From NCBI GenBank assembly GCA_947164965.1, contig CAMUYR010000010.1:1-64000 (forward strand): a DNA stretch of 64,000 nucleotides, read 5' to 3'. The DNA is from an uncultured Prevotella sp. (GTDB lineage: Bacteria; Bacteroidota; Bacteroidia; Bacteroidales; Bacteroidaceae). Numbering within the stretch: the first letter of the stretch is position 1; each line of letters begins with the position of its first letter. The notes under the pieces are model-generated. The model had not been told where the DNA came from. It worked only from the letters and a program-made list of their open reading frames with translations, and ran no database searches. Positions 52,110 to 60,495 of the stretch are shown one piece after another. The position numbers and the translations under genes were made by a program.

Positions 52110-54104
52110 ATGAGAAAAATCATGATCTCTGCACTCTTGCTGCTTATGGCGGCATGGAGTATGGCTGCCACCAGCAATGAGGACGGCAGCCGCCTGTGGC
52201 TACGACTGGAGAAAGCAAACACGACGGCAACGGTGACCGGCGTGAAGGGTACTGCTATGACGGAGCTGCAAAGCTACTGGCAGGGCGGACCGGTGGTGCT
52301 GAAACGGCAGAAGGGTATGGGCAAGGATGCCTACACCATTAAGAGCCAGAACGGCAAGACGGTGATAGCAGCTAGCAGCGATGCCGGACTGCTTTACGGT
52401 GCCTTCCACCTGTTGCGCCTGCAGCAGACGGGACAGCAGACGACGGCTCTCGATATCAGCGAACAGCCTGCCTACGAGTTGCGCATACTGAACCACTGGG
52501 ACAACCCCAACGGTACCGTAGAGCGCGGATTTGCAGGACACAGCATCTTTCTGAACCCCACAGCAGAGCGGATGAAGATGTACGCAAGGGCCAATGCCTC
52601 TATAGGTATCAACGGCACGGTGCTGAACAACGTGAACGCCAAGCCCGAGGCGCTGACGACTGAAAGTCTGCAGAAAGCCAAGGAGATTGCCGACCAGCTG
52701 CGCCCCTACGGCATCCGCGTCTTTCTCTCCATCAACTTTGCATCGCCTATCAAGGTGGGTGGTCTGAAGACTGCCGACCCGCTGGATGCTGACGTAATAC
52801 GCTGGTGGAAGGACAAGGTGAACGAGATATACAAGATGATTCCAGACTTCGGCGGATTCCTGGTGAAAGCCAACTCGGAGGGCGAGCCCGGACCGCAGGA
52901 CTTCGGACGTTCGCATGCCGACGGTGCCAACATGCTGGGGGCTGCGCTGAAGCCTCACAAGGGTATTGTGATGTGGCGCGCATTTGTCTACAACCCACAG
53001 AGCAGCGACCGTGCCAACCAAGCCTACGAGGAGTTTATGCCGCTGGACGGTCAGTTTGCCGACAACGTGATTATCCAGATTAAGAACGGCCCCATCGACT
53101 TCCAGCCGCGCGAGCCATACAGCCCCCTGTTTACCGCTATGCAGAAGACGCCGATGATGGTAGAATTCCAGATTACGCAGGAGTATCTGGGTGCTGCCAA
53201 CCATCTGGTATACCTCGCCCCAATGTGGAAGGAGTTCTTCTCGTTTGTGAACCCCGCCAGTCTGAGAGCAATGGCAGGCGTGGCTAATATCGGCGACGAT
53301 ACCAACTGGTGCGGACACCACTTTGCACAGTCAAACTGGTATGCCTTCGGACGACTGGCTTGGAATCCCGCTCTGACATCGGAACAGATAGCCGATGAAT
53401 GGCTACGCCAGACATTTAGCCTCACCCCCAACCCCTCTCCGACTGGAGAGGGGAGTAATTACTCTCACCTCTTAAACGTCATGCTGGACAGCCGCGAGGC
53501 GTGTGTCAACTACATGATGCCGTTGGGTATTCACCACATTTTTGCAGGAGGTCACCACTACGGTCCGGAGCCCTGGTATAGCCCGAAAGGCCTGCGTGCC
53601 GACTGGACCCCACCCTATTATCATAAGGCCGACAGCATCGGACTGGGTTTTGACCGCACCACGAAAGGATCGGCCAACGTCAAGCAGTATCCCGCAGAAC
53701 TCTGCCGCACGCTGAACGACATCAAGACATGCCCCGAAAACCTGCTGACATGGTTCCACCACGTGCCCTGGGACTACAAGATGAAGAGCGGGCGCACCTT
53801 CTGGGACGAGCTGTGCCATAAGTACGACGACGGTGTCCGCGAGGCACGCCACTTCCTTGCCGTATGGGACGCTATGCAACCCTACGTCGACAGTCAGCGC
53901 TTCGAAGAGGTACAGCGCAAGCTGCGCATCCAGGCACGTGATGCCGAGTGGTGGCGCGACGCCTGTCTGCTGTATTTCCAGACATTCTCACGCCGTCCCA
54001 TCCCACAGGACATGGAGCATCCCGTACATAATCTGGACGAGATGATGAAGTTCAACATCCCCATCAGCATGTACGAGAACCCAGCCCAGGGATATACCAA
54101 GTAA
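52110..54104 (+). CDS. Alpha-glucuronidase, GH67
   Basis: 664 residues with a signal peptide (MRKIMISALLLLMAAWSMA). It removes 4-O-methyl-glucuronic acid from the ends of xylan fragments. The active-site regions GFLVKANSEGEPGPQDFGRS, PIDFQPREP and EFQITQEYLG contain the catalytic acids of the family, and MPLGIHHIFAGGHHYGPEPW is the typical C-terminal stretch. At 53421-53453 a palindromic element inserted in frame adds LTPNPSPTGEGSNY within a helical part, at a site just before HLLNVMLDSREACVNYM. No other xylan gene is next to it, which is unusual for a polysaccharide utilisation gene. It points to growth on plant hemicellulose. Confidence 0.93.
   Translation: MRKIMISALLLLMAAWSMAATSNEDGSRLWLRLEKANTTATVTGVKGTAMTELQSYWQGGPVVLKRQKGMGKDAYTIKSQNGKTVIAASSDAGLLYGAFHLLRLQQTGQQTTALDISEQPAYELRILNHWDNPNGTVERGFAGHSIFLNPTAERMKMYARANASIGINGTVLNNVNAKPEALTTESLQKAKEIADQLRPYGIRVFLSINFASPIKVGGLKTADPLDADVIRWWKDKVNEIYKMIPDFGGFLVKANSEGEPGPQDFGRSHADGANMLGAALKPHKGIVMWRAFVYNPQSSDRANQAYEEFMPLDGQFADNVIIQIKNGPIDFQPREPYSPLFTAMQKTPMMVEFQITQEYLGAANHLVYLAPMWKEFFSFVNPASLRAMAGVANIGDDTNWCGHHFAQSNWYAFGRLAWNPALTSEQIADEWLRQTFSLTPNPSPTGEGSNYSHLLNVMLDSREACVNYMMPLGIHHIFAGGHHYGPEPWYSPKGLRADWTPPYYHKADSIGLGFDRTTKGSANVKQYPAELCRTLNDIKTCPENLLTWFHHVPWDYKMKSGRTFWDELCHKYDDGVREARHFLAVWDAMQPYVDSQRFEEVQRKLRIQARDAEWWRDACLLYFQTFSRRPIPQDMEHPVHNLDEMMKFNIPISMYENPAQGYTK
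53421..53455 (+). repeat. In-frame palindromic element (LTPNPSPTGEG type) in GH67
   Basis: CTCACCCCCAA, then CCCCTCTCC (53432-53440), GACT, GGAGAGGGG (53445-53453), a perfect 9-bp stem. The element matches 5105-5140 in sequence and in the reading frame used. It is flanked on the right by CTCTCACCTCTTA, related to the 7-bp repeat at 62474-62504. Confidence 0.8.
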
Positions 54105-54122
54105 AAATGATATAAGCGCCCG

Positions 54123-56021
54123 TCAGGCGTAGCTGTGCATTCCTCCCAACAGGTAATTCACCCCGAAATAGGTGATGAGAACTGCGAGGAATGCACATAT
54201 CATATAGATATGGTAAAAGCGCGGGCAACGGAAAGCGGGCACCGACGCTTGATGAAGAGGTACGGCATAGACCATGAGCGCTATGAGTGCCCACGACTCC
54301 TTAGGGTCCCACGACCAGTAGTTGCCCCACGACACATTAGCCCAGACAGCACCCAGGAAGATGCCGATGGCCAAGAGGAAGACTGCGGGATAGAGCAACA
54401 GTTGAGACAAAGCTGTCACCTTGGCTAACTGAGAATGATTCTTCTTGGACAATATGAGTGCATAGATACCTATGAATACTTGCAGGGCAAAGATGGCATA
54501 GGCACACATAACCGTCATGACATGGACGGAAAGCAATGGCGACTGCAGCACGGGCATCAGCGGTGTCAGTTGCGAACTGCTGCCCGACATCATAGCTACC
54601 AGCATGCAGCATAAGGCTGCCAGCGGACCGATGAACAGAAAGATACGGAACCTACGAAACAGCACCACCGTGAGCACTAACAATACCCAGGCCATAAAGA
54701 GCATGGTTTCGTGTCCATTACTCAAGGGGATATGTCCACTGAGCCACCAGCGCAGGCCAAGCTGTGCGGTAATAAGTACTGGAAACTTGATGCTACGCAG
54801 TTTGTTGTAAAATATCTCGGCCTGCGTCTTGCGTTCGCTGGGCAGCACGTCGCCAATCATGTCGCGCTGGAAGAGTTTGATCTTCGCAATAATCTCAAGG
54901 CTACGGTCACGTTGACCAGTCACAATACTCTCTGTCAGGAAATCCATAGCCTGCTTGATGAAGAACTGCTCCTTGACGGGAATCTCTCTGGGCAGCACCT
55001 GACCACCAGGCGAATACCAATTGACATCGTTGCCAATGCGATAGGGAAATATCTTGGTGAATTGCCCGTTATAGAACATCTCGACCACGGCAGCACGCTC
55101 GCTGGCACCCTTTGGTTTTTTGTTGTTGTGAAGCAGCTCTTTCTCCCACGGCGTATAGTAGATCATCCAACTGAAGAAGATCTCGTCAGCAGAATAACCT
55201 TGCCACGAGGCACTACCCGTCATCTTCATAACAAAATCGGTGGCGACGGTGTTGAGCGGGCAGATGCGGTTGTTGTAAAGCACTTGAATAGTACCCATGC
55301 TGTGAGCAATATCCTCGTCGATAACGGGTAGCGATTCTTCGGCACCGGCATGCAGACTCACCATGAGCAGCACCACGGTGACAGCACGACGATAGAGCAC
55401 TCGCATCTGGGTGGTCCGAGAGAGCAGCGTAGCAATAATGCCTAATAGCAGGAGAAGGTAGCCACAATAAGTGATAGCGATGCCATAGGGGTCGTAACTG
55501 ATACCCAGCGTGATGCCCTCGCCGTCGGAGTCGTAGCTCTGCTGGAACAAGCGGTAGCCATCAATATTACCAACGTTGTTCATCGATACCTGCACTTCTT
55601 CACCATTGCTTTTGACGACGCTCTGATAGTCCATCGGGGCATCAGTACCCGGATAGTTGATGATGCGGAAATCCTTCAGCGTAATCTGGACGTCGGGCGA
55701 CAACTGACAGCTTTCGTCTACACGCAGATGGATGGTATCGCGACGGGCTGTCAGATGAGTAACAAGTGCACCAATCAGTATGACGACGAATGACGTGTGC
55801 AGTAACATCACCGCCATGCGCTTATACAGCCGCTGCTTTAACATGTAGGCACACGCTGCCACCGTGAGCACCGCCCACAGCGCAGAAAACCACCACGCAC
55901 CATAGATATGATCGCCGACAAACGAGGTGCCACGGTATTTCTCGATGACAGTGGCAAGCCCTATACACACCACGATGAGTATGTATAGGGCGAATATCAG
56001 TTTCTTAATCAATGCTGTCAA
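54123..56021 (-). CDS. CcsBA-type cytochrome c synthase (ResB-CcsA fusion), copy 1
   Basis: 632 residues, from a TTG start that overlaps the upstream TGA (TTGA); the first ATG would delete a membrane span. The N-terminal ResB-like part has three spans and a periplasmic domain. The C-terminal CcsA part has the heme-handling WWD motif WGNYWSWDPKESWALI and histidines in LLSVHVMTVM and AVPLHQ. It attaches heme to CxxCH proteins at the outer face of the inner membrane. Last gene of the porin-imelysin-di-heme operon, so its client is probably the di-heme protein encoded just upstream. It ends 18 bases from the convergent GH67 gene. Confidence 0.9.
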   Translation of the reverse strand: MTALIKKLIFALYILIVVCIGLATVIEKYRGTSFVGDHIYGAWWFSALWAVLTVAACAYMLKQRLYKRMAVMLLHTSFVVILIGALVTHLTARRDTIHLRVDESCQLSPDVQITLKDFRIINYPGTDAPMDYQSVVKSNGEEVQVSMNNVGNIDGYRLFQQSYDSDGEGITLGISYDPYGIAITYCGYLLLLLGIIATLLSRTTQMRVLYRRAVTVVLLMVSLHAGAEESLPVIDEDIAHSMGTIQVLYNNRICPLNTVATDFVMKMTGSASWQGYSADEIFFSWMIYYTPWEKELLHNNKKPKGASERAAVVEMFYNGQFTKIFPYRIGNDVNWYSPGGQVLPREIPVKEQFFIKQAMDFLTESIVTGQRDRSLEIIAKIKLFQRDMIGDVLPSERKTQAEIFYNKLRSIKFPVLITAQLGLRWWLSGHIPLSNGHETMLFMAWVLLVLTVVLFRRFRIFLFIGPLAALCCMLVAMMSGSSSQLTPLMPVLQSPLLSVHVMTVMCAYAIFALQVFIGIYALILSKKNHSQLAKVTALSQLLLYPAVFLLAIGIFLGAVWANVSWGNYWSWDPKESWALIALMVYAVPLHQASVPAFRCPRFYHIYMICAFLAVLITYFGVNYLLGGMHSYA

Positions 56022-57727
56022 ATGGATTCAATAAAGAAAATAACTTGATCACGTTCTTTCTTTGACAGGTTGCGGAACTTCACGACGCTGTTGTAGGCAT
56101 CGCTCATGCCACCCTCATTCTTACAACCATGCCACATGATGGCTTCCATGACGTTGCGTGCACGGCAGTCGTGCAGACGCTCTACACCACTACCACACTT
56201 GGCAGCCAGTCCGCGTCCCCACAATGGCGTGGTGCGGCACCAACCGGTGCGGATATCGTTCTTCATCCACAGGCGGTGCTGAACGAAATCGGTGTAAGGC
56301 CATATCTTCTGATGAGGATAGCGAGGCATGTCGCTATCGGAGGTAAAGAACTTAGCTGGATCCTGAATATGGTCTTCGCCAGTCTGCCACGACGGACGAT
56401 GACAGGCAGCACAGCCAATCTGCGTGAAGAGCTCCTTGCCTTTCTTGAAGTCGTCAGTTGTGGTATTACGTGCAGCAGGAACAGCCAGACCGCGATGCCA
56501 GATCATGAGGTTCTTATACTGTGCATCGGTCATCTCGGCATCGAGCCGCTTGCTGGTCAGATAGGTATAGATATCCTTCTCCAAATCGCCGGTATGCCAC
56601 TCAGGATGGGCCTTGGCAGGGTCGACAAGATTGATGTACTCTGTAAAACCAGACTGCACCTCAGGGTCTTGCGACGACTTGGTGGCATAGTACTTGCCAG
56701 CCAGGTCGAGGTAGTGATAGCGACGGTCTGAACGGGTGACGTTGGTGATATTCCAGATGGCGTTAGCACCAGCGGCATCGAGGATAGGGCCACGCGACAT
56801 GGCGTAGGTGTAGCGGCGCACATACTTGGTGCCGTCGCCCTGCAGCGAATTGCTGTAATAGCTCTTCCATGTGTTGGTGGTCTGATCCCACATGGCAGGG
56901 TTGAGCGCATCGGTTCGTCCAATGCTATTGAAGTACTTGCTCTCCGACTCCCACTGGGCTGTGATGTCGGCATCGGGGATGGCATCGGTCAGACCTGTAC
57001 CATAGATGCCGATGGTCGATTCGAGCAGCACACCCACCTCATTATTATACTCGCTCTCGCTAAGCGTCACGTCATTACCACCACGTGCAACGACGACTGG
57101 TGCATAGTAAGCACTGTAAGGTATTTTTACTTCCGGATAGATGAGCGAATAAGTCTCACCGTCAGGGAACTGGTTGCCCCATTCGTCGGTATAATTGTTC
57201 CATGCTATCTTAATCTGGTTTTCGTCGATAGGTGCCTTGAATGGTTTGACGGCACCCGTCTGAGGCATGCCGGCTACCGAACGGATATAGGCGTTGGTGG
57301 TCTTGTCGTAGATGACAAGCAGGTAGCCATTACGGTGAGCGTCGGCCTTATACTCCGTCTGACGAGCTCCATGACCATAGCCCGGATGGCAGTAGAGACA
57401 ACCACGACGTACATAGACGGGACCAAGTCCATGGAAGGCACCTTCCGTATTCGTATTGTAGTCTTTCTCAAATAGATACTCGCCTTCATTAAAGGCCGTC
57501 ATCATACCTGCATTCTCGACAGCTTTGGTGGGTTGCTCGAAGGCAGTAGCCGTATTGACAGCCGTTGTACCAAGCAGTCCGCCGGCATAGTAATCCTCTG
57601 GGTAATCAGTAGCTGTAGGGTCGCCTATTTCCCATGAGGTAGGATTAGCGGTTTCATCACCACTGGCACAACCAGCGGTGATGAAGGTACCCAACAGAAC
57701 AATACCCAGTAATGTTGGTTTGTTCAT
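56018..57727 (-). CDS. Di-heme lipoprotein, DUF1111/MauG-like oxidoreductase family
   Basis: 569 residues from the ATG at 57727, which gives a lipoprotein signal (TLLGIVLLGTFITAGCAS). Two heme c sites are visible: RRGCLYCHPGYGHG and QIGCAACHRPSW. The DUF1111 family (COG3488) is related to cytochrome c peroxidases and MauG. Its genes are known to sit beside imelysin genes, as here, where it follows imelysin by 13 bases. By analogy with EfeB in the EfeUOB system it could oxidise ferrous iron or act as a peroxidase for the imelysin protein; this is inference. The frame is open 19 codons upstream, but that would bury the lipobox. Confidence 0.88.
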   Translation of the reverse strand: MNKPTLLGIVLLGTFITAGCASGDETANPTSWEIGDPTATDYPEDYYAGGLLGTTAVNTATAFEQPTKAVENAGMMTAFNEGEYLFEKDYNTNTEGAFHGLGPVYVRRGCLYCHPGYGHGARQTEYKADAHRNGYLLVIYDKTTNAYIRSVAGMPQTGAVKPFKAPIDENQIKIAWNNYTDEWGNQFPDGETYSLIYPEVKIPYSAYYAPVVVARGGNDVTLSESEYNNEVGVLLESTIGIYGTGLTDAIPDADITAQWESESKYFNSIGRTDALNPAMWDQTTNTWKSYYSNSLQGDGTKYVRRYTYAMSRGPILDAAGANAIWNITNVTRSDRRYHYLDLAGKYYATKSSQDPEVQSGFTEYINLVDPAKAHPEWHTGDLEKDIYTYLTSKRLDAEMTDAQYKNLMIWHRGLAVPAARNTTTDDFKKGKELFTQIGCAACHRPSWQTGEDHIQDPAKFFTSDSDMPRYPHQKIWPYTDFVQHRLWMKNDIRTGWCRTTPLWGRGLAAKCGSGVERLHDCRARNVMEAIMWHGCKNEGGMSDAYNSVVKFRNLSKKERDQVIFFIESI

Positions 57728-57740
57728 ATCACACAATATT

Positions 57741-58946
57741 TTAGTTCTTAATCTTAACAATCGACTGATAGAGTTTCTGAGCATTGTCGGCCAAAGTGCG
57801 ATAGGTAATTAGTACTACATTGTCAACATAATTCTCATTGATAACTTTACACTGAGCCTCAACAGTAGCGTTGCCAGCATAGCCGCCGAGTGTCTCCGAC
57901 AGTTCGCCAAGAGCATCGTCGAGTTCACCCAAAGCATCGATGGCTACCTTGCAGGAAGCATCAGAATAATAGAGGGCGAAAGGCGACTTCATAGCCTTGA
58001 TTTTAGCCAATGCATCGTCGAGCTTACTCACTACGTTGTTAGTATGAGCTGCCAGCGTAGCATTGCCGGCGTTCTTGCAGAAATAGATGAGCGACTTCTC
58101 GTTAGGTGTTGTAGCACCCATCTGTCCGTAGAGGGCGTTCTTGCACGATACGATGTTGTCGTAGAAGTCGATGATGGAGTTGTAGGCATAGGGCGACTCG
58201 ATGTAAGCAGCATCCTCGCCCGTGTAAGGCAGACCGATCTTAGAGTCGCCAACCTCGCCGATGATGTCCTGACAACCCGATATAATCTCCTGTGTAGCCT
58301 CAAGAGCTGTTGCCCAGTCGCCAGTGCCAGGGTTCTTGAATGCCTTGCCGAAGTTCTGGAATCCGGCCAGCACACCCTCCTGATTGCCGTCGTCGTCGAT
58401 GGCCAGGTGGGTAGCCACATATTCCTTGGCAATCTTCTGACGCTCGGCATTGCTCTCCTTTGAGTCCCATGCAGCCTCCAGCGTAGCTGTTGCCTGATAA
58501 AGATCCTTGGCTACAGCACAGATATAGTTATACTCAAGATTGGTGATCTGGTCTATCTTACGGGGAGCACCCTGACGGAAGAGCACATACTCCAAACCGT
58601 GATAGCCCAGAATGCCTGAGTTGGCGGTTTTGATGAAGTTCTCAAGATTCGACATTGCCTTCTCATCGCGCAGCACGTTGGCCAGGTCATTAGCGGCTAC
58701 AGGCCATGTGTCGGTATGTGGGTCGATGGAATAGACATCGGCAGCACCAAAGAGGAACGCCTCCGACTGCTCCCAGTTAGCACGCGCCACCTTCCAGTCG
58801 TTACAAGCCTGGTCTAGCACTGCCTGCGAACCAGTTACCGTCGATGTGTTGGCGTCGTCGCTAGAACATGATGTAAAACCCGTAGACATTACGGTAGCCA
58901 ATACTGCCATTTTCATAACATTCTTTGTTTTCATTTTACTAACCAT
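57741..58946 (-). CDS. Imelysin-family iron-binding lipoprotein (EfeO/IrpA-like, M75)
   Basis: 401 residues (ATG at 58946; ATG at 58934 also possible). Lipoprotein signal MAVLATVMSTGFTSCSS. The four-helix-bundle imelysin domain has the GxHxxE motif in LGYHGLEYVLFRQG and the W-x-x-S-E motif in ANWEQSEAFLFG. Imelysins bind iron in periplasmic uptake routes, although the older name implies a peptidase. It lies between the porin (44 bases) and the di-heme gene (13 bases). Confidence 0.9.
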   Translation of the reverse strand: MVSKMKTKNVMKMAVLATVMSTGFTSCSSDDANTSTVTGSQAVLDQACNDWKVARANWEQSEAFLFGAADVYSIDPHTDTWPVAANDLANVLRDEKAMSNLENFIKTANSGILGYHGLEYVLFRQGAPRKIDQITNLEYNYICAVAKDLYQATATLEAAWDSKESNAERQKIAKEYVATHLAIDDDGNQEGVLAGFQNFGKAFKNPGTGDWATALEATQEIISGCQDIIGEVGDSKIGLPYTGEDAAYIESPYAYNSIIDFYDNIVSCKNALYGQMGATTPNEKSLIYFCKNAGNATLAAHTNNVVSKLDDALAKIKAMKSPFALYYSDASCKVAIDALGELDDALGELSETLGGYAGNATVEAQCKVINENYVDNVVLITYRTLADNAQKLYQSIVKIKN

Positions 58947-58948
58947 AT

Positions 58949-58989
58949 TTAATTTTTAATGTTTAACGTTTAATGTTTAATCTTTAATG
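58949..58989. repeat. TTTAA-rich repeat between porin and imelysin genes
   Basis: Contains TTTTTAATGTTTAACGTTTA and TGTTTAATCTTTAATG, the same vocabulary as 46014-46048. It fills nearly the whole spacer of the operon. Confidence 0.5.
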
Positions 58990-58990
58990 T

Positions 58991-60304
58991 TCAAAGAAAC
59001 CAGCCGGTATAGGTCACGCCTATACTGATGCTCGGCTCGTTGTTGTATGCCTGCTTATACAGCGGGCTGTCCGATGTCAGGCCGTTGTTGTTGGGCTTCT
59101 CGAAGAAGCGGTACGAATACTCGCCCTTGATGGTAATCTGCTTGATTGGCGAGTAGTTGACACCAAAGGCACAGCGGTATTTCTTGGTGTATTCATACAT
59201 CGACTTATAGGTGCCCGAAGCCATTGTGTTATAGTGTTCGAAGCGTCCGAAAAGGAACAGTTTCTCATCTTTCAACTTAGGTATCTGTGAGAAGATGTTG
59301 TAGCCAGCCTCCAGGGCATAAGCCACAGCATTCTTACCTATATTACTATAGTGGTGCGGATTGCCGTCCTGGTATTTATGGTGCGTCCAGTTAGCCTGAT
59401 TATAGGCCGAAATCTCATCGGCATCGCTGAAGTAGGCATAGTCTACATTGCCACGGACTATCCAGTTCCAGCGGTTCAGCGAAAAGTCGAGGGCCACAAT
59501 GCCCAGCGCACCCTTTACATCGTCATATCTCGTCCCTGGCGTGCGCAGCGTGTTGCGGAAGGTGTAGCCGTAATAGCCACTCAGACCGATGCGCAGTCCC
59601 TTGACCGAATAGTTATCTACACGTGCGGCAGCGGCATAGTTGTTAGCCACCTTGAATTCGTAGGGACTGGTGGCACCGTAGTGTACGAAACTCTCGGCAG
59701 TAAAGCTCTCGGAGTTGAGTCCTGAAAGGAATTCCACCTCGTAGCGCCAGTCCTTCAGATCACCCCATAGCGACAGTCCGATCTGATGCCACGTATTGGG
59801 CATGATGGTTGCCTCACCCTCGGGACGGTAGACGGTGAAGAACTGGTTGGGCTCGTGGTGGGCATTGGAATAGCCTACAGGCACGATAATCTCGCCCGCC
59901 TTGATATTAAACTTACCGTCCATGAACTCCTTGTTCACCCAGAACTGCTCGATGTTCACCTCGCCGCCCTTCTCTACTTCTGCCTCGTATTCACCGGCTT
60001 CCTCGGCTTCTATCTCCACGGCGGTACCATTGCCGCCATGTTCAAACTCAATCTCAGAACCTATCGACCATCCCTTGCCGAAATCATAACCGATGTTCAG
60101 ACACACGTGGGGCAGGTCGAAGCGTCCGTGACTCTTGTCGTTGGCATAGTTCTCCGGCTGCTTGTAGCGATTAAAACTCTGACTGTAGAAGTTGCGCGTC
60201 ATCACGGCCTCACCATATCCACCGATGTGAAGACCCGTCTGCGCCAGCATACCAAGGGGCAACATGACGGCTACTACCATTACAATTACTAACCTTTTCA
60301 TCAT
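58991..60304 (-). CDS. Outer-membrane porin-like beta-barrel protein
   Basis: 437 residues with a signal peptide (VIVMVVAVMLPLGMLAQ). Alternating strands (LNIGYDFGKGWSIGSEIEFE, YGYTFRNTLRTPGTRYDD) and a C-terminal SISIGVTYTGWFL with aromatic residues fit a 16-strand-type porin, like the phosphate-selective porin O/P group. An acidic insert (EIEAEEAGEYEAEVEKGGE, about 98-117) could be a metal-attracting loop. It is first in the operon and so probably lets the substrate of the imelysin/di-heme pair into the periplasm. Confidence 0.82.
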   Translation of the reverse strand: MMKRLVIVMVVAVMLPLGMLAQTGLHIGGYGEAVMTRNFYSQSFNRYKQPENYANDKSHGRFDLPHVCLNIGYDFGKGWSIGSEIEFEHGGNGTAVEIEAEEAGEYEAEVEKGGEVNIEQFWVNKEFMDGKFNIKAGEIIVPVGYSNAHHEPNQFFTVYRPEGEATIMPNTWHQIGLSLWGDLKDWRYEVEFLSGLNSESFTAESFVHYGATSPYEFKVANNYAAAARVDNYSVKGLRIGLSGYYGYTFRNTLRTPGTRYDDVKGALGIVALDFSLNRWNWIVRGNVDYAYFSDADEISAYNQANWTHHKYQDGNPHHYSNIGKNAVAYALEAGYNIFSQIPKLKDEKLFLFGRFEHYNTMASGTYKSMYEYTKKYRCAFGVNYSPIKQITIKGEYSYRFFEKPNNNGLTSDSPLYKQAYNNEPSISIGVTYTGWFL

Positions 60305-60326
60305 ATCGTTTTTTCAAAATCGAGTG

Positions 60327-60357
60327 CAAAGGTAGCGTTTATGCATTGTTAACACAA
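60327..60357 (-). promoter_or_regulatory. Promoter of the porin-imelysin-di-heme-CcsBA operon
   Basis: On the minus strand TTG (60357-60355), 20 bases, TACCTTTG (60334-60327). The start codon at 60304 is 22 bases beyond. Confidence 0.78.
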
Positions 60358-60432
60358 TACCTAAAAATAATGAAATCGCCCTGAAACGCGCATTTCGGGC
60401 CATGTCGGAAACAGAAAATACCTAAAAGTAAT
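60356..60432. promoter_or_regulatory. Candidate operator region: repeated 16-bp box and central palindrome
   Basis: AATACCTAAAAATAAT (60356-60371) and AATACCTAAAAGTAAT (60417-60432) are direct repeats with one difference, 61 bases apart, about six helical turns. The first overlaps the -33 of the porin promoter; the second ends 2 bases before the -33 of the regulator promoter. Between them GCCC-t-GAAA, six bases, TTTCGGGC (60378-60400) forms an interrupted palindrome. Confidence 0.6.
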
Positions 60433-60434
60433 TA

Positions 60435-60465
60435 TTGCGGATGTCGAAAATAATGCCTACCTTTG
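60435..60465 (+). promoter_or_regulatory. Promoter of the hemerythrin-LuxR regulator gene
   Basis: TTG at 60435-60437, 20 bases, TACCTTTG at 60458-60465; ATG 30 bases further on. It uses the same TACCTTTG and the same 20-base spacer as the divergent promoter. Confidence 0.78.
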
Positions 60466-60495
60466 CACCCAGTAATCAATAATAGGTAAAAGCAG

